Shown: one piece after another, positions 43,267-51,253 of the stretch | How positions within the stretch are numbered: position 1 is the first letter of the stretch | Layout: each line of letters begins with the position of its first letter | DNA from: Variovorax ginsengisoli | GTDB lineage: Bacteria; Pseudomonadota; Gammaproteobacteria; Burkholderiales; Burkholderiaceae_C | Length of the DNA stretch: 64,000 nucleotides | Reading direction: 5' to 3' | Assembly (NCBI RefSeq): GCF_006438845.1 | Contig: NZ_RCZJ01000006.1 | Location: 62,001-126,000 of the forward strand | Notes under the pieces: generated by a model | Database searches by the model: none | What the model saw: only the letters and a program-made list of their open reading frames with translations | What the model was told of the DNA's origin: nothing | Program-made: the position numbers and the translations under genes

Positions 43267-44690
43267 GCGCGGCGATGCGCATTGCACGCGAGGAATGGCG
43301 CCTGCTTCGGCGCAACCGCGTGGCCGTGATCGGACTCGCGCTGCTGCTGGTGCTCGCTGTGGTCGCCACCTTCACCGCATGGGACAGCCGTCGCACGGCG
43401 GTCGAGGAGCGAGCCGCTCACCAGACGCAGGTCGATCGCGAGTTCGAAGCGCAGCCCGACCGGCATCCGCACCGCATGGTGCACTACGGGCATTTCGTCT
43501 TCCGGCCGCTGAATCTGTTGGCGGCATTCGACCCCGGCATCGACGCCTACACCGGCCATACGCTGTTCCTGGAAGGCCATCGGCAGAACAGCGCGAACTT
43601 CGGCGACGTGCGTCAGTCGTCCCTGCTGCTGAGGTTCGGCCAGCTGACGCCAGCCTTCGTGCTGCAGGTGCTGGCCCCGCTGCTGCTCGTCTTCGTCGGA
43701 CACGCCACTCTGGCGCGCGAGCGCGAAGCCGGCACGCTGCGCGTGCTGCTCGCCCAGGGGGTGACGCCCGGGCAGATCGCGCTCGGCAAGGCGTTCGCGT
43801 TGAGCGGCACGGCCCTGCTCATGCTGGTGCCTGCTTTCGTCGCGCTCGGCTGGATCGGCATCGAGGCGCCGGGGCTGGCCGTTTCGGCACTCGCATTGGC
43901 CGCGGGCTACGCGGTTTGGCTGCTCGTCTGGGCCCTCGGCATCGTTGCGGCATCCGCCTTTTTCAAACGGGGCCGAGATGCGTTGCTCACCCTTCTCGCC
44001 GCCTGGGCCATCGGCGTTGTCTTCCTGCCGCGCGTGGCGGCGGAGATCGCCGCCGCAGCGGACGCGTTGCCGACGCGTTTCGAAACCGACATCGCCGTGG
44101 CGCGGGACCTCGCAGCGCTCGGCGACAGCCACAACCCGGACGATCCGTACTTCGCCGAGTTCCGCAAGAAGACGCTGAAGGCGCATGGTGTGTCCCGCAT
44201 CGAGGACCTGCCGGTGAACTACAAGGGGCTGGTGGGCATGGAGGGCGAGCGACTGACCGCCGGCCTGTTCGCGCGGTACGCCGACGAGGCGTTCGAGCGG
44301 CAGCATGCGCAGTTGCGCCGCGTCGACGATTTCGCACTGCTGAGTCCGGTCATTGCCTTGCGTCGTCTCTCGATGGCGGCGTCGGGTACGGACCAGCACA
44401 GCTACCGCCACTTCGTCGAATCGGCAGAGCGGCACCGCTACCGACTGGTTCAAGACCTCAACCGCATGCAGGCAGAGAAGCTGAGCTTCGCGGGCGATCG
44501 TTCCAGCCGCGACAACCGCATCGGCCGAGCGCATTGGCACGGCGTCGCCGACTTTCACCATGAACCGCTCGCCCCGTCGCGGTTGCTGCGCAACGCCGCA
44601 CCGGCAGCGCTTGTGCTGCTGGCATGGCTGGCGGCATTGGCGGGCCTGCTGGCGCTCGCAGTGCGCCACCTCGGGAGGGCCACGCGATGA
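43263..44690 (+). CDS. ABC-2-type permease with DUF3526 (first of two)
   Basis: A 475-residue inner-membrane protein. One hydrophobic helix near residues 20-38, a large hydrophilic segment (about 40-130), then several helices to about residue 270, a second extracytoplasmic segment (about 270-440), and a closing helix. This fits the DUF3526/COG1277-like permease group, which is annotated in relation to multi-copper enzyme maturation in general. It overlaps the ATPase and the next permease by ATGA, so a 1:1 heterodimer with the next protein is likely. Substrate unknown. Confidence 0.82.
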   Translation: MSAAMRIAREEWRLLRRNRVAVIGLALLLVLAVVATFTAWDSRRTAVEERAAHQTQVDREFEAQPDRHPHRMVHYGHFVFRPLNLLAAFDPGIDAYTGHTLFLEGHRQNSANFGDVRQSSLLLRFGQLTPAFVLQVLAPLLLVFVGHATLAREREAGTLRVLLAQGVTPGQIALGKAFALSGTALLMLVPAFVALGWIGIEAPGLAVSALALAAGYAVWLLVWALGIVAASAFFKRGRDALLTLLAAWAIGVVFLPRVAAEIAAAADALPTRFETDIAVARDLAALGDSHNPDDPYFAEFRKKTLKAHGVSRIEDLPVNYKGLVGMEGERLTAGLFARYADEAFERQHAQLRRVDDFALLSPVIALRRLSMAASGTDQHSYRHFVESAERHRYRLVQDLNRMQAEKLSFAGDRSSRDNRIGRAHWHGVADFHHEPLAPSRLLRNAAPAALVLLAWLAALAGLLALAVRHLGRATR

Positions 44691-46060
44691 GCGGGTTCAT
44701 TCATGAATGGCGTCTGATGGCGCGCTCGCGACTGGCACTCGCCGCAGTGGCGCTGCTGCTGGCGTTGTCGACGCTGGCGGTGGTGCTCGGCACGCGCGAG
44801 ATCACGCGTGAGCAACGGACCATGGATCACCTGGCGACGCTGCAGGCGCAAGAGCTGGCGGCACAGGCACGCAAGTACGCACAGGGCGCAGACGCGGGCT
44901 CGGCGGCCTACTACACCTTCCACAGCACGTGGTCTCCGCCATCGAGCGCGGCCTTCCTGGCGATCGGTCTGCGTGACGCGTCGCCTTATGTGCTGCGAAT
45001 CCGTGCGCTGGCGCTGCAGGCGCAACTGCACGAGGGCGAGAGCTTCAACCCCGAACTGGCGCTGGCGGGGCGGTTCGACTTCGCCTTCGTGCTGGTCTAC
45101 CTCGCGCCTCTGTTTCTCATCGCACTTCTGCACGACCTGGTCTCGGGCGAACGGCAATCGGGTCGGCTGGGCACCCTGTTGTCCATGCCGGGCGCCGGCG
45201 GGCGGCTTTGGTTGCGGCGCGCGGGCTTGCGAACGGCGCTCGTTCTTGCCGCGCTGATGCTGCCCGTGCTGCTCGGCGGCTGGGCGAACGGCACGGCAGG
45301 CGTCGCATTGGCCACCGTGGCGCTCGTCACCGCGGCGTACCTCGCGTTCTGGAGCGGACTGACGCTGATCGTGGCGACGCGTGCCAGCGATTCGACCGCC
45401 AGCGCGACGATGCTGATGGGCTGCTGGGCCGTGCTCACCCTGGTTCTGCCGACGCTCGCGAGCGCGACGCTCACACGGACGGTGCCGGTGAGGCAGGGCG
45501 TGGAACTGATGCTGGCCCAGCGGCAGGCGGTCCATGGCGCATGGGATCTGCCGCGCGAGACGACGATGGCGCAGTTTTTCCGCACGCATCCCGAATTGCA
45601 GCGCACGTCCCCGCTGCCCGCGGGCTTTCACTGGAAGTGGTACTACGCCTTCCAGCAGCTCGGCGACGAGAGTGTGGCGCCGCAGGTCGCGGCCTATCGC
45701 GACGGCCTGCTGGCGCGCCAGCACTGGACTGCGCGTCTGGGCTGGCTCTTGCCCGGCGTCGGCGTGCAGGCCGCGCTCCATCGTCAGGCCGGCACCGATC
45801 TTTCCGCCCAGCTGGCCTACCAGGACCGCATCGCCGATTTTCATGCGCGGCTGCGCGGCTTCTATTACCCCTATCTGTTCAACGATGTCCGTTTCGGACC
45901 GCAGGATTTCGCTGCACAGCCGCGCTTCGACCCGCCTTCCTCGGACGAACCCATGCCCGTCGGATCGTTGCTGGGCCTGGCGTGGCTCGGCGCGACGATG
46001 CTGTTGCTGGGGGCGCGGGCTGCGGGGCGTGTTCGCCTCTTTCCGCGTTCGCGCATCTAG
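44687..46060 (+). CDS. ABC-2-type permease with DUF3526 (second of two)
   Basis: A 457-residue inner-membrane protein of the same layout as its upstream neighbour: N-terminal helix, a soluble segment, a cluster of helices around residues 125-270, a second soluble segment with HWKWYYAF, and a closing helix. It starts in the ATGA overlap at 44687. The two permeases are paralogues and very probably form a heterodimer with the ATPase encoded upstream. The stop codon is followed after 27 bases by the end of the convergent DUF3299 gene. Confidence 0.82.
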   Translation: MSGFIHEWRLMARSRLALAAVALLLALSTLAVVLGTREITREQRTMDHLATLQAQELAAQARKYAQGADAGSAAYYTFHSTWSPPSSAAFLAIGLRDASPYVLRIRALALQAQLHEGESFNPELALAGRFDFAFVLVYLAPLFLIALLHDLVSGERQSGRLGTLLSMPGAGGRLWLRRAGLRTALVLAALMLPVLLGGWANGTAGVALATVALVTAAYLAFWSGLTLIVATRASDSTASATMLMGCWAVLTLVLPTLASATLTRTVPVRQGVELMLAQRQAVHGAWDLPRETTMAQFFRTHPELQRTSPLPAGFHWKWYYAFQQLGDESVAPQVAAYRDGLLARQHWTARLGWLLPGVGVQAALHRQAGTDLSAQLAYQDRIADFHARLRGFYYPYLFNDVRFGPQDFAAQPRFDPPSSDEPMPVGSLLGLAWLGATMLLLGARAAGRVRLFPRSRI

Positions 46061-46087
46061 AACGACGCGCGGTGGCCGAACGACCCG

Positions 46088-46681
46088 TTACTTCGCGGCC
46101 GGCGCCGAGTACGCTGTCACGCTCTGCGCGTCCATGCGGTAGCCGGCCACGCCCATCCCGGAATCGCTCCGCGCCGTCTTGAGCGTGCCGGTGACCCACA
46201 CCGCGTCCATCGACCGGAATTTCGCCGCCTTCGCCGGGTGCACATGCAGGATCTGGTTCGCTGGCGGCGGTGGCGTGTGGATGCAGGCGCCGAAGTAGGG
46301 CACCAGCAGGAACTCCGTGATCTCGCCAGACTTCCGCTGCTCGAGCGGCACGATGTAGCCGGGAATCTTCACTTGCGCGCCGTCCATGGCGCGGTTCACC
46401 GGGGCGTTGTCGAAGGCCTGCTGCATCTTCTTCATGAGCTCCGCCGCGCGCGGGTCGCCGTCCTGCAGTTGGCCGAGGTCGGTCGCACCCAGATCCTTCA
46501 TCGGATTCCAGTCCTTCGGCATCAGGTCGTCCCAGACGATCTCGCGCGTGGCACCGGGCTGCGCCTTCGTGGGAGGTGACGGGTCGGCGGCGACGGCCGG
46601 AAGCTGCGCGGTGGCGCACAAGGCTGCAAGCGCGAGGTAGGTGAGCGAGCGGGCGAGCGATGGCCGGGGAAAGTTTTTCAT
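46088..46681 (-). CDS. DUF3299 exported protein
   Basis: A 197-residue protein with a signal peptide (MKNFPRPSLARSL..., ending PAVAAD) and the DUF3299 core: IVWDDLMP, then IPGYIVPLE and FLLVPYFGACIHTPPP. The Cys in GACIH and the nearby His are conserved in this family and suggest metal or redox chemistry. It is the last gene of a minus-strand operon with an ABC permease, an ATPase and a DUF2796 protein, the same combination as Pseudomonas aeruginosa PA4063-PA4066. Precise role unknown, zinc-related by association. Confidence 0.82.
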   Translation of the reverse strand: MKNFPRPSLARSLTYLALAALCATAQLPAVAADPSPPTKAQPGATREIVWDDLMPKDWNPMKDLGATDLGQLQDGDPRAAELMKKMQQAFDNAPVNRAMDGAQVKIPGYIVPLEQRKSGEITEFLLVPYFGACIHTPPPPANQILHVHPAKAAKFRSMDAVWVTGTLKTARSDSGMGVAGYRMDAQSVTAYSAPAAK

Positions 46682-46718
46682 GGTCGATCCTTGGAAGACG
46701 TTGATTTTTCCAGACACG

Positions 46719-47981
46719 TCACAGGCGCGGCGACAGGCCGTCGGCCAGCGACAGGCGGTAGGCCCGCAGCGCCGGCAGCAGGCTCGCTAACCAACCGGCC
46801 ACCAGCAGCGCGGCGATGAGCAGACCCTCGTTCGCCGTGGGGGCGGACAGTGCCAGCGTCAGGCCGAACTGCGCCTGCAGCCAGGGCGCAAGCAGCGCGA
46901 TGCCGAGGGCGGCCATGGCCGCGCCGAGCAGCACGCCGGCGAGAGTGACGAGCGCGCCTTCGATGGCCAGCAGCGCCATCACGTGGCGCAAACCGGCACC
47001 GGCCGCGCGCAGCACCGCAAGCTCGCGCCGCCGCTGGTCGAGCCCGGCCAGCACCACTGCCACCAGGCCGGCCAGGCTGACCAGCGCCACCAGGGCCGAC
47101 ATGGCCAGCAGCGCGTTTTCGCCGACGCCGATCACACCCCACAACTCGTCGAGCGCAACGCCGGGCAACACGGCCATCAGTGGCTCGCCGGTGTAGGTCG
47201 ACACCCAGCGCTGCACCCCGAACACGGCGGCGCGGTTCTTCAAGCCGACCAAGGCCGCGGTCACGCTCTTCGGCGTGAGGTCGACGCCGCCGAGCTCCGC
47301 GGCTGGAACGCGCAGGCCCGGCATCGGCGCACCGCCGCGCCAGTCCAGGTGGATCGCCTCCATCGCCTGCAGGCCGATGTGCACCGTGCGGTCGACCGGC
47401 GTGCCGGTGCGCGCGAGGATGCCGACCACCGTGAAAGGCTTGTCGGCGTGCTCGGCCACGGTGAGCTCGCCGGTGCCGTGCGCGAGCGTGATGCGCTGGC
47501 CCACCCGGTAGCCCAGCCGTTCGGCCACTTCCGCGCCCAGGACGGCATCGAACAGCGCGTCGAAGGGTTTGCCCTCGCGCAGCGTCAGGGGTTGGCGGTC
47601 GCCGTAGTGGAAATGCGCGAAGTAGTCGGGCGTGGTCGCGAGCACGGCAAAGCCGCGGTGCGAGTCACCCAGGGACAGCGGCACCACCCAGTCGACGCCC
47701 TCGTGCGCCGACAGCGCCTGCACGCTGCGCCACGACATGTTGTTGGTCGCCGCGCCGATGCGGAACACGGCATAGAGCAGCAGCTGCGTCGAGCCGGTGC
47801 GTGCGCCGACGATCAGGTCGGTGCCGGAGACGGCCGACGAGAAGCTGTCGCGCAGCTGCGTGCGGATGCGTTCCACGCCGAGCAGCAGCACGGCCGACAG
47901 CGCGATCGACAGCACGGTCAGCACGAGGGTGAAGCGGCGGTTCCAGGCGCTGCGCCACGCGATGGCGAAGAGGGCGCTCAT
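46719..47981 (-). CDS. FtsX/MacB-type ABC permease
   Basis: A 420-residue inner-membrane permease. One N-terminal helix (about 17-37), a large periplasmic domain (about 40-290), and three C-terminal helices, the FtsX-like layout used by LolE and MacB. The start at 47981 overlaps the ATPase stop by ATGA. With the ATPase, DUF2796 and DUF3299 proteins it forms a ZrgA-type cluster. Such permeases move or extract substrates at the membrane by mechanotransmission rather than import through a channel; the substrate is unknown. Confidence 0.86.
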   Translation of the reverse strand: MSALFAIAWRSAWNRRFTLVLTVLSIALSAVLLLGVERIRTQLRDSFSSAVSGTDLIVGARTGSTQLLLYAVFRIGAATNNMSWRSVQALSAHEGVDWVVPLSLGDSHRGFAVLATTPDYFAHFHYGDRQPLTLREGKPFDALFDAVLGAEVAERLGYRVGQRITLAHGTGELTVAEHADKPFTVVGILARTGTPVDRTVHIGLQAMEAIHLDWRGGAPMPGLRVPAAELGGVDLTPKSVTAALVGLKNRAAVFGVQRWVSTYTGEPLMAVLPGVALDELWGVIGVGENALLAMSALVALVSLAGLVAVVLAGLDQRRRELAVLRAAGAGLRHVMALLAIEGALVTLAGVLLGAAMAALGIALLAPWLQAQFGLTLALSAPTANEGLLIAALLVAGWLASLLPALRAYRLSLADGLSPRL

Positions 47982-48694
47982 GCCGGGTAGCCCGCGTCGG
48001 TGGTTGGCACGGCGCGGTTGATCGCCGGCAGACGCAACTCGCGCTGAAAGCGCGCGGCCAGGCGCCGGTCGTGGCTCACGAAGACCAGGGCGCTGCGGTG
48101 CGCGGCGCAGGCGTCGAGCAGCACGTCGAGGAAGGCGTCGCGGTGCGCCTCGTCGAGCGCGGAGGTCGGCTCGTCGGCAATCACCAGCTCGGGCCGGCCG
48201 ATGAGCGCACGCGCGGCCGCCACGCGCTGCTGCTGCCCGACCGAGAGCTTCATCGCGGGCCGACGCCACAGGGAGGGTTCGAGCCCCATGCCGTCGAGCA
48301 GTGCCTCGGCCTGGGTGAGCGGCGAACCCTCCTGCGACGCCTGCGCGCGCCGACGTGGTGAGAAGCGGCAGGGCAGCAACACGTTGTCGAGCACGCTGAG
48401 ATACGGCAGCAGGTTGAACTGCTGGAAGATGTAGCCGACATGCGCCACCCTGCAGCGGTCACGTGCCGCACCCGAAAGGGCGGCCCAGTCGTGGCCCAGC
48501 AGTGCCACTCGGCCGGCATCGGCCACCAGCACGCCGGCCATGAGCGACAGCAGCGTGCTCTTGCCGCACCCGCTCGGTCCGTGCAGGAAGACCGTCTCTC
48601 CGGCCACCACGTCGAGACGCTCGATATCGATGCAAGGCGACATGGCACCGGGCCAGCCGAAGCGCAGGGCCTCGATGGCGAGAACGCTGCTCAC
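47978..48694 (-). CDS. ABC ATPase, LolD/MacB type
   Basis: A 238-residue ATP-binding subunit. Walker A GPSGCGKST, Q-loop FQQFNLLP, signature LSVGQQQR and Walker B LVIADEPTSALD are all visible. The start is a GTG at 48694, placed seven bases after the DUF2796 stop; an upstream in-frame open stretch lies inside that gene in another frame and is not coding. It overlaps the FtsX-type permease by ATGA. Partner of that permease in the zinc-associated cluster. Confidence 0.87.
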   Translation of the reverse strand: MSSVLAIEALRFGWPGAMSPCIDIERLDVVAGETVFLHGPSGCGKSTLLSLMAGVLVADAGRVALLGHDWAALSGAARDRCRVAHVGYIFQQFNLLPYLSVLDNVLLPCRFSPRRRAQASQEGSPLTQAEALLDGMGLEPSLWRRPAMKLSVGQQQRVAAARALIGRPELVIADEPTSALDEAHRDAFLDVLLDACAAHRSALVFVSHDRRLAARFQRELRLPAINRAVPTTDAGYPA

Positions 48695-48701
48695 CGCGAC
48701 G

Positions 48702-49256
48702 TCACTTGGTCCACGCCAGGCGGGCATTGGGTCGCTTGAGGGTGCGCTTGAACTGGCCTTGCGGCGAGGCAATCTGCGCATCGATCTGGCGTGGGCCCTT
48801 GAAGGCGGTGAACAGGCCGACATCGATGAACTTGACCGCGGCAGCGTTCGTGCAGTTGAAGGCGAAGGTGGCGTCGAGGTCGCCGTGATCGCCGGAAGCC
48901 GCGGCCGGCGCGTCCTTCCCGAGGCCGAGCACCGGCGCACGCAGCTGTACCGGGCCCAGCTTGCAGTTGCCGGCCGGGTCGATGGTGAACAACGCATCGG
49001 CGGCGCGCAACTGGGTCACGGCCTGCTCGACGGCTTGGCTCTCGGCCGCGTTGCGCGGTGCGCGTTCGAAGCCGATGAAGTTGTCCAGGGGCGCCTCCAT
49101 CTGGATGACGACCGAAGGCCCCTCGATGGCGATGTCGAGGCGGACCTGGCCGTGCACGTGCGCGTGCTGCGACTGGGCGTGGAGGGCGAAGGGTGCCGCG
49201 AGCAGTGCGGCAGAGGCGAGAAGGAGGTGAGGGAGACGGAAGATTCCGCGAATCAT
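48702..49256 (-). CDS. DUF2796 (ZrgA-like) periplasmic zinc-associated protein
   Basis: A 184-residue protein with a signal peptide (ending LHAQS) and a His-rich mature start HAHVHGQ. This is the DUF2796/ZrgA family, linked to zinc uptake in Vibrio and to Zur-regulated genes in Pseudomonas. The mature protein is shorter in internal His-rich stretches than Vibrio ZrgA, with mainly HAHVH near the start and GDHGD in the middle. It overlaps the upstream sulfurtransferase by ATGA and is followed by ATPase, permease and DUF3299 genes. I looked for a Zur-type operator before the operon and did not find one. Confidence 0.83.
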   Translation of the reverse strand: MIRGIFRLPHLLLASAALLAAPFALHAQSQHAHVHGQVRLDIAIEGPSVVIQMEAPLDNFIGFERAPRNAAESQAVEQAVTQLRAADALFTIDPAGNCKLGPVQLRAPVLGLGKDAPAAASGDHGDLDATFAFNCTNAAAVKFIDVGLFTAFKGPRQIDAQIASPQGQFKRTLKRPNARLAWTK

Positions 49257-50161
49257 GGTTGCGCGCCTTGCCGGGTCGGCAGCCCCGGCGTGTTGCTCCA
49301 TTCGCTCCAGCTGCCGGCATAGAGCGCGGTCGGCCCGAGGCCCGCGATTTCCATGGCGAGCAGGTTCGGCACGGCGCTGACGCCGCTGCCGCACTGGTGG
49401 ACGACCGTCGAGGGATCGCGCCCGGCCAGCAGCGTTTCGAATTCGGCGCGCAGCTGCGCCGCGGGCTTGAACTTGCCGTCCGGACCGATGTTCTCGGCGA
49501 AGGGGCGGTTCAGCGCCCCGGGAATGTGACCGGCGATCGGGTCCAGAGGTTCCACTTCACCGCGATAACGTGCGCCGGCGCGTGCGTCGATCAGCGTCTG
49601 ATCGGCCTGCCCCAGATGTGCAGCGACCTCGCTGGTCACGCGCAACGCGGCCCGCGGCGCCGACGGCACGAAGTTCGACTGGAAGTGCGCGGGCTCGTCG
49701 CCGTTCGCCACCGCGCCACCAGCGGCCTGCCAGGCCTGCAGCCCGCCGTCGAGCACGGCCACGGCGTCATGCCCCATCCACTTGAGCATCCACCAAAGAC
49801 GGCCGCAATAGTTGGCCCCGTTGCGGTCGTACACCACGGCCTGCATGTCGTTGCGAAAACCCACGCTCGACAGCCATGTGGCGAACTTCTCTCGGCTGGG
49901 GAGTGGATGGCGACCGCCGGAGGCCGGCTCGCCTTCGTCGTGGGACACCAGGACCGCGCCGTCCTTGCCGGGTTGACCATGCGGCGCACTCAGGTCGGTA
50001 TCGAGGTTGGCATACACCGCACCGGTGATGTGGACGTCGGTGAACTGGACAGCGCCCGCGCTGGGCTTCATCAGGTCGAAGGTGCAGTCGAACACCATCA
50101 GCGGGGCGCCGTCGGCGTGCAGGGCCTGCAGTTGTTCGGACGAAATCAGGGTGCTGTACAT
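49253..50161 (-). CDS. Thiosulfate/3-mercaptopyruvate sulfurtransferase
   Basis: A 302-residue two-rhodanese-domain enzyme that moves a sulfane sulfur to a thiol acceptor. The active Cys is in HQCGSGVSA near residue 257; the CGSGVxA form points to the mercaptopyruvate/SseA branch, while the first domain is the inactive one (YDRNGANYCGR). It ends in the start codon of the DUF2796 gene and is therefore translationally tied to the zinc-type cluster, an unusual link. It lies 27 bases after the DMT permease and may be read from its promoter. Confidence 0.88.
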   Translation of the reverse strand: MYSTLISSEQLQALHADGAPLMVFDCTFDLMKPSAGAVQFTDVHITGAVYANLDTDLSAPHGQPGKDGAVLVSHDEGEPASGGRHPLPSREKFATWLSSVGFRNDMQAVVYDRNGANYCGRLWWMLKWMGHDAVAVLDGGLQAWQAAGGAVANGDEPAHFQSNFVPSAPRAALRVTSEVAAHLGQADQTLIDARAGARYRGEVEPLDPIAGHIPGALNRPFAENIGPDGKFKPAAQLRAEFETLLAGRDPSTVVHQCGSGVSAVPNLLAMEIAGLGPTALYAGSWSEWSNTPGLPTRQGAQP

Positions 50162-50188
50162 GCGGTGTCCTTCGAAGGAGGGGAGGCG

Positions 50189-51121
50189 TCAGTGTTCTTC
50201 GGCAGGCGCCTTGGGCAAAGAGCGCTGGCGAAGGAATGTGGCGGCGATGCCGCTGGCGATGATGAGCGCCATGCCGGTCCAGCCGAGCACGTCGATGCGG
50301 TCGCCGAACAGCACCACGCCATAGATCGCCGCGAAGATGATGCCGGAATATTGCAGGTTGGCGACGAGCAGCGTGCCGCTCTCGGTCTTGGCCGTGGCGT
50401 AAGCGCGGGTCATGCACAGCTGGCCTCCGGCGGCCAACACGCCCACCGGCAGCAGCCACAGCGCATGTTCGAGCGTCCACCGGGACAACGGGGTAAACCC
50501 CTCGACCGCAGCCGCCAGCCCGCCAGCTACCGCAGAGCCCACCGCAAAATAGAAGACGGTGCGCGCTTCGGGCTCGCCGGCGCGCGACAGCGCCACGACC
50601 TGCATGTAAGCGAAGGCGGCGGTCAGGCCCGACAGCAGGCCCATCAGGCCGGCGAAGCCCTGGTCGCCCCCGACGCTCGGCTTGAGCATCAGCACCACGC
50701 CGACGAAGCCCGCGAGCACGGTCAGGATGAGCGGGCCCTGCAGGGGCGGACGCGGGATGCTGCCGTCGCGCCCCGGTACCGGCACCCACGCCAGCAGCGC
50801 GCCGCCGACCAGGAAGGCCGCGATCCAGACGCTGCTCATGTAGTTGAGCGTGACCGCGGTGGCCAGCGGCAGGTGGGCGATCGCGTAGAACCACGCGCCG
50901 AGCGAGACCACGCCGATCAGGCTGCGCCAGGCGTGCATGCCCGGATAGCGCGTGCCGAGCGACACGCCCAGGTTGCGCGCCAGCAGCCAGAGAAAGACGA
51001 TGCCGATGATGCCGCGGTAGAACACCAGCTCGGCGCTGGTGAACCAGGCCGACGCGATCTTCACGCACAGCCCCATCGTCGCGAAGAGCAGTGCGCCCAG
51101 AACCATCCACAAAGCTTGCAT
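50189..51121 (-). CDS. EamA/DMT-superfamily permease
   Basis: A 310-residue inner-membrane transporter with ten hydrophobic helices in two EamA repeats (about 1-145 and 160-300). This layout is used by metabolite exporters such as RhtA or YdcZ. The ATG at 51121 is chosen, because the open frame further upstream overlaps the dispersed repeat and has no coding character. Substrate unknown. The sulfurtransferase gene follows 27 bases later on the same strand. Confidence 0.85.
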   Translation of the reverse strand: MQALWMVLGALLFATMGLCVKIASAWFTSAELVFYRGIIGIVFLWLLARNLGVSLGTRYPGMHAWRSLIGVVSLGAWFYAIAHLPLATAVTLNYMSSVWIAAFLVGGALLAWVPVPGRDGSIPRPPLQGPLILTVLAGFVGVVLMLKPSVGGDQGFAGLMGLLSGLTAAFAYMQVVALSRAGEPEARTVFYFAVGSAVAGGLAAAVEGFTPLSRWTLEHALWLLPVGVLAAGGQLCMTRAYATAKTESGTLLVANLQYSGIIFAAIYGVVLFGDRIDVLGWTGMALIIASGIAATFLRQRSLPKAPAEEH

Positions 51122-51161
51122 CGTTATTTTCAGCCGACGTGCGTCAGCAGCGTTTCGTCTC

Positions 51162-51253
51162 GGTCGTGGAACACCGCGCAACGGGCTCCGCCCAGCCGCC
51201 AGTATTGCCCCGCGGTAGGGGGTGGGCGTAGCGACACGCAATGCGCTACGACC
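51162..51253. repeat. Dispersed intergenic element, copy 3
   Basis: A relative of the elements at 22937-23029 and 36536-36630. Its ends GGTCGT and ACGACC are complementary but differ in sequence from copy 1, so the pairing, not the sequence, is kept. It overlaps the last three codons of the Rieske oxygenase, including its stop codon, and leads into the DMT permease. Confidence 0.65.

Noticed and set aside
50162..50188. Zur or Fur operator upstream of the zinc-type and TonB-receptor operons
   Set aside because: I looked for GTTATNNNATAAC-like and GATAATGATAATC-like sites and saw none good enough to report.
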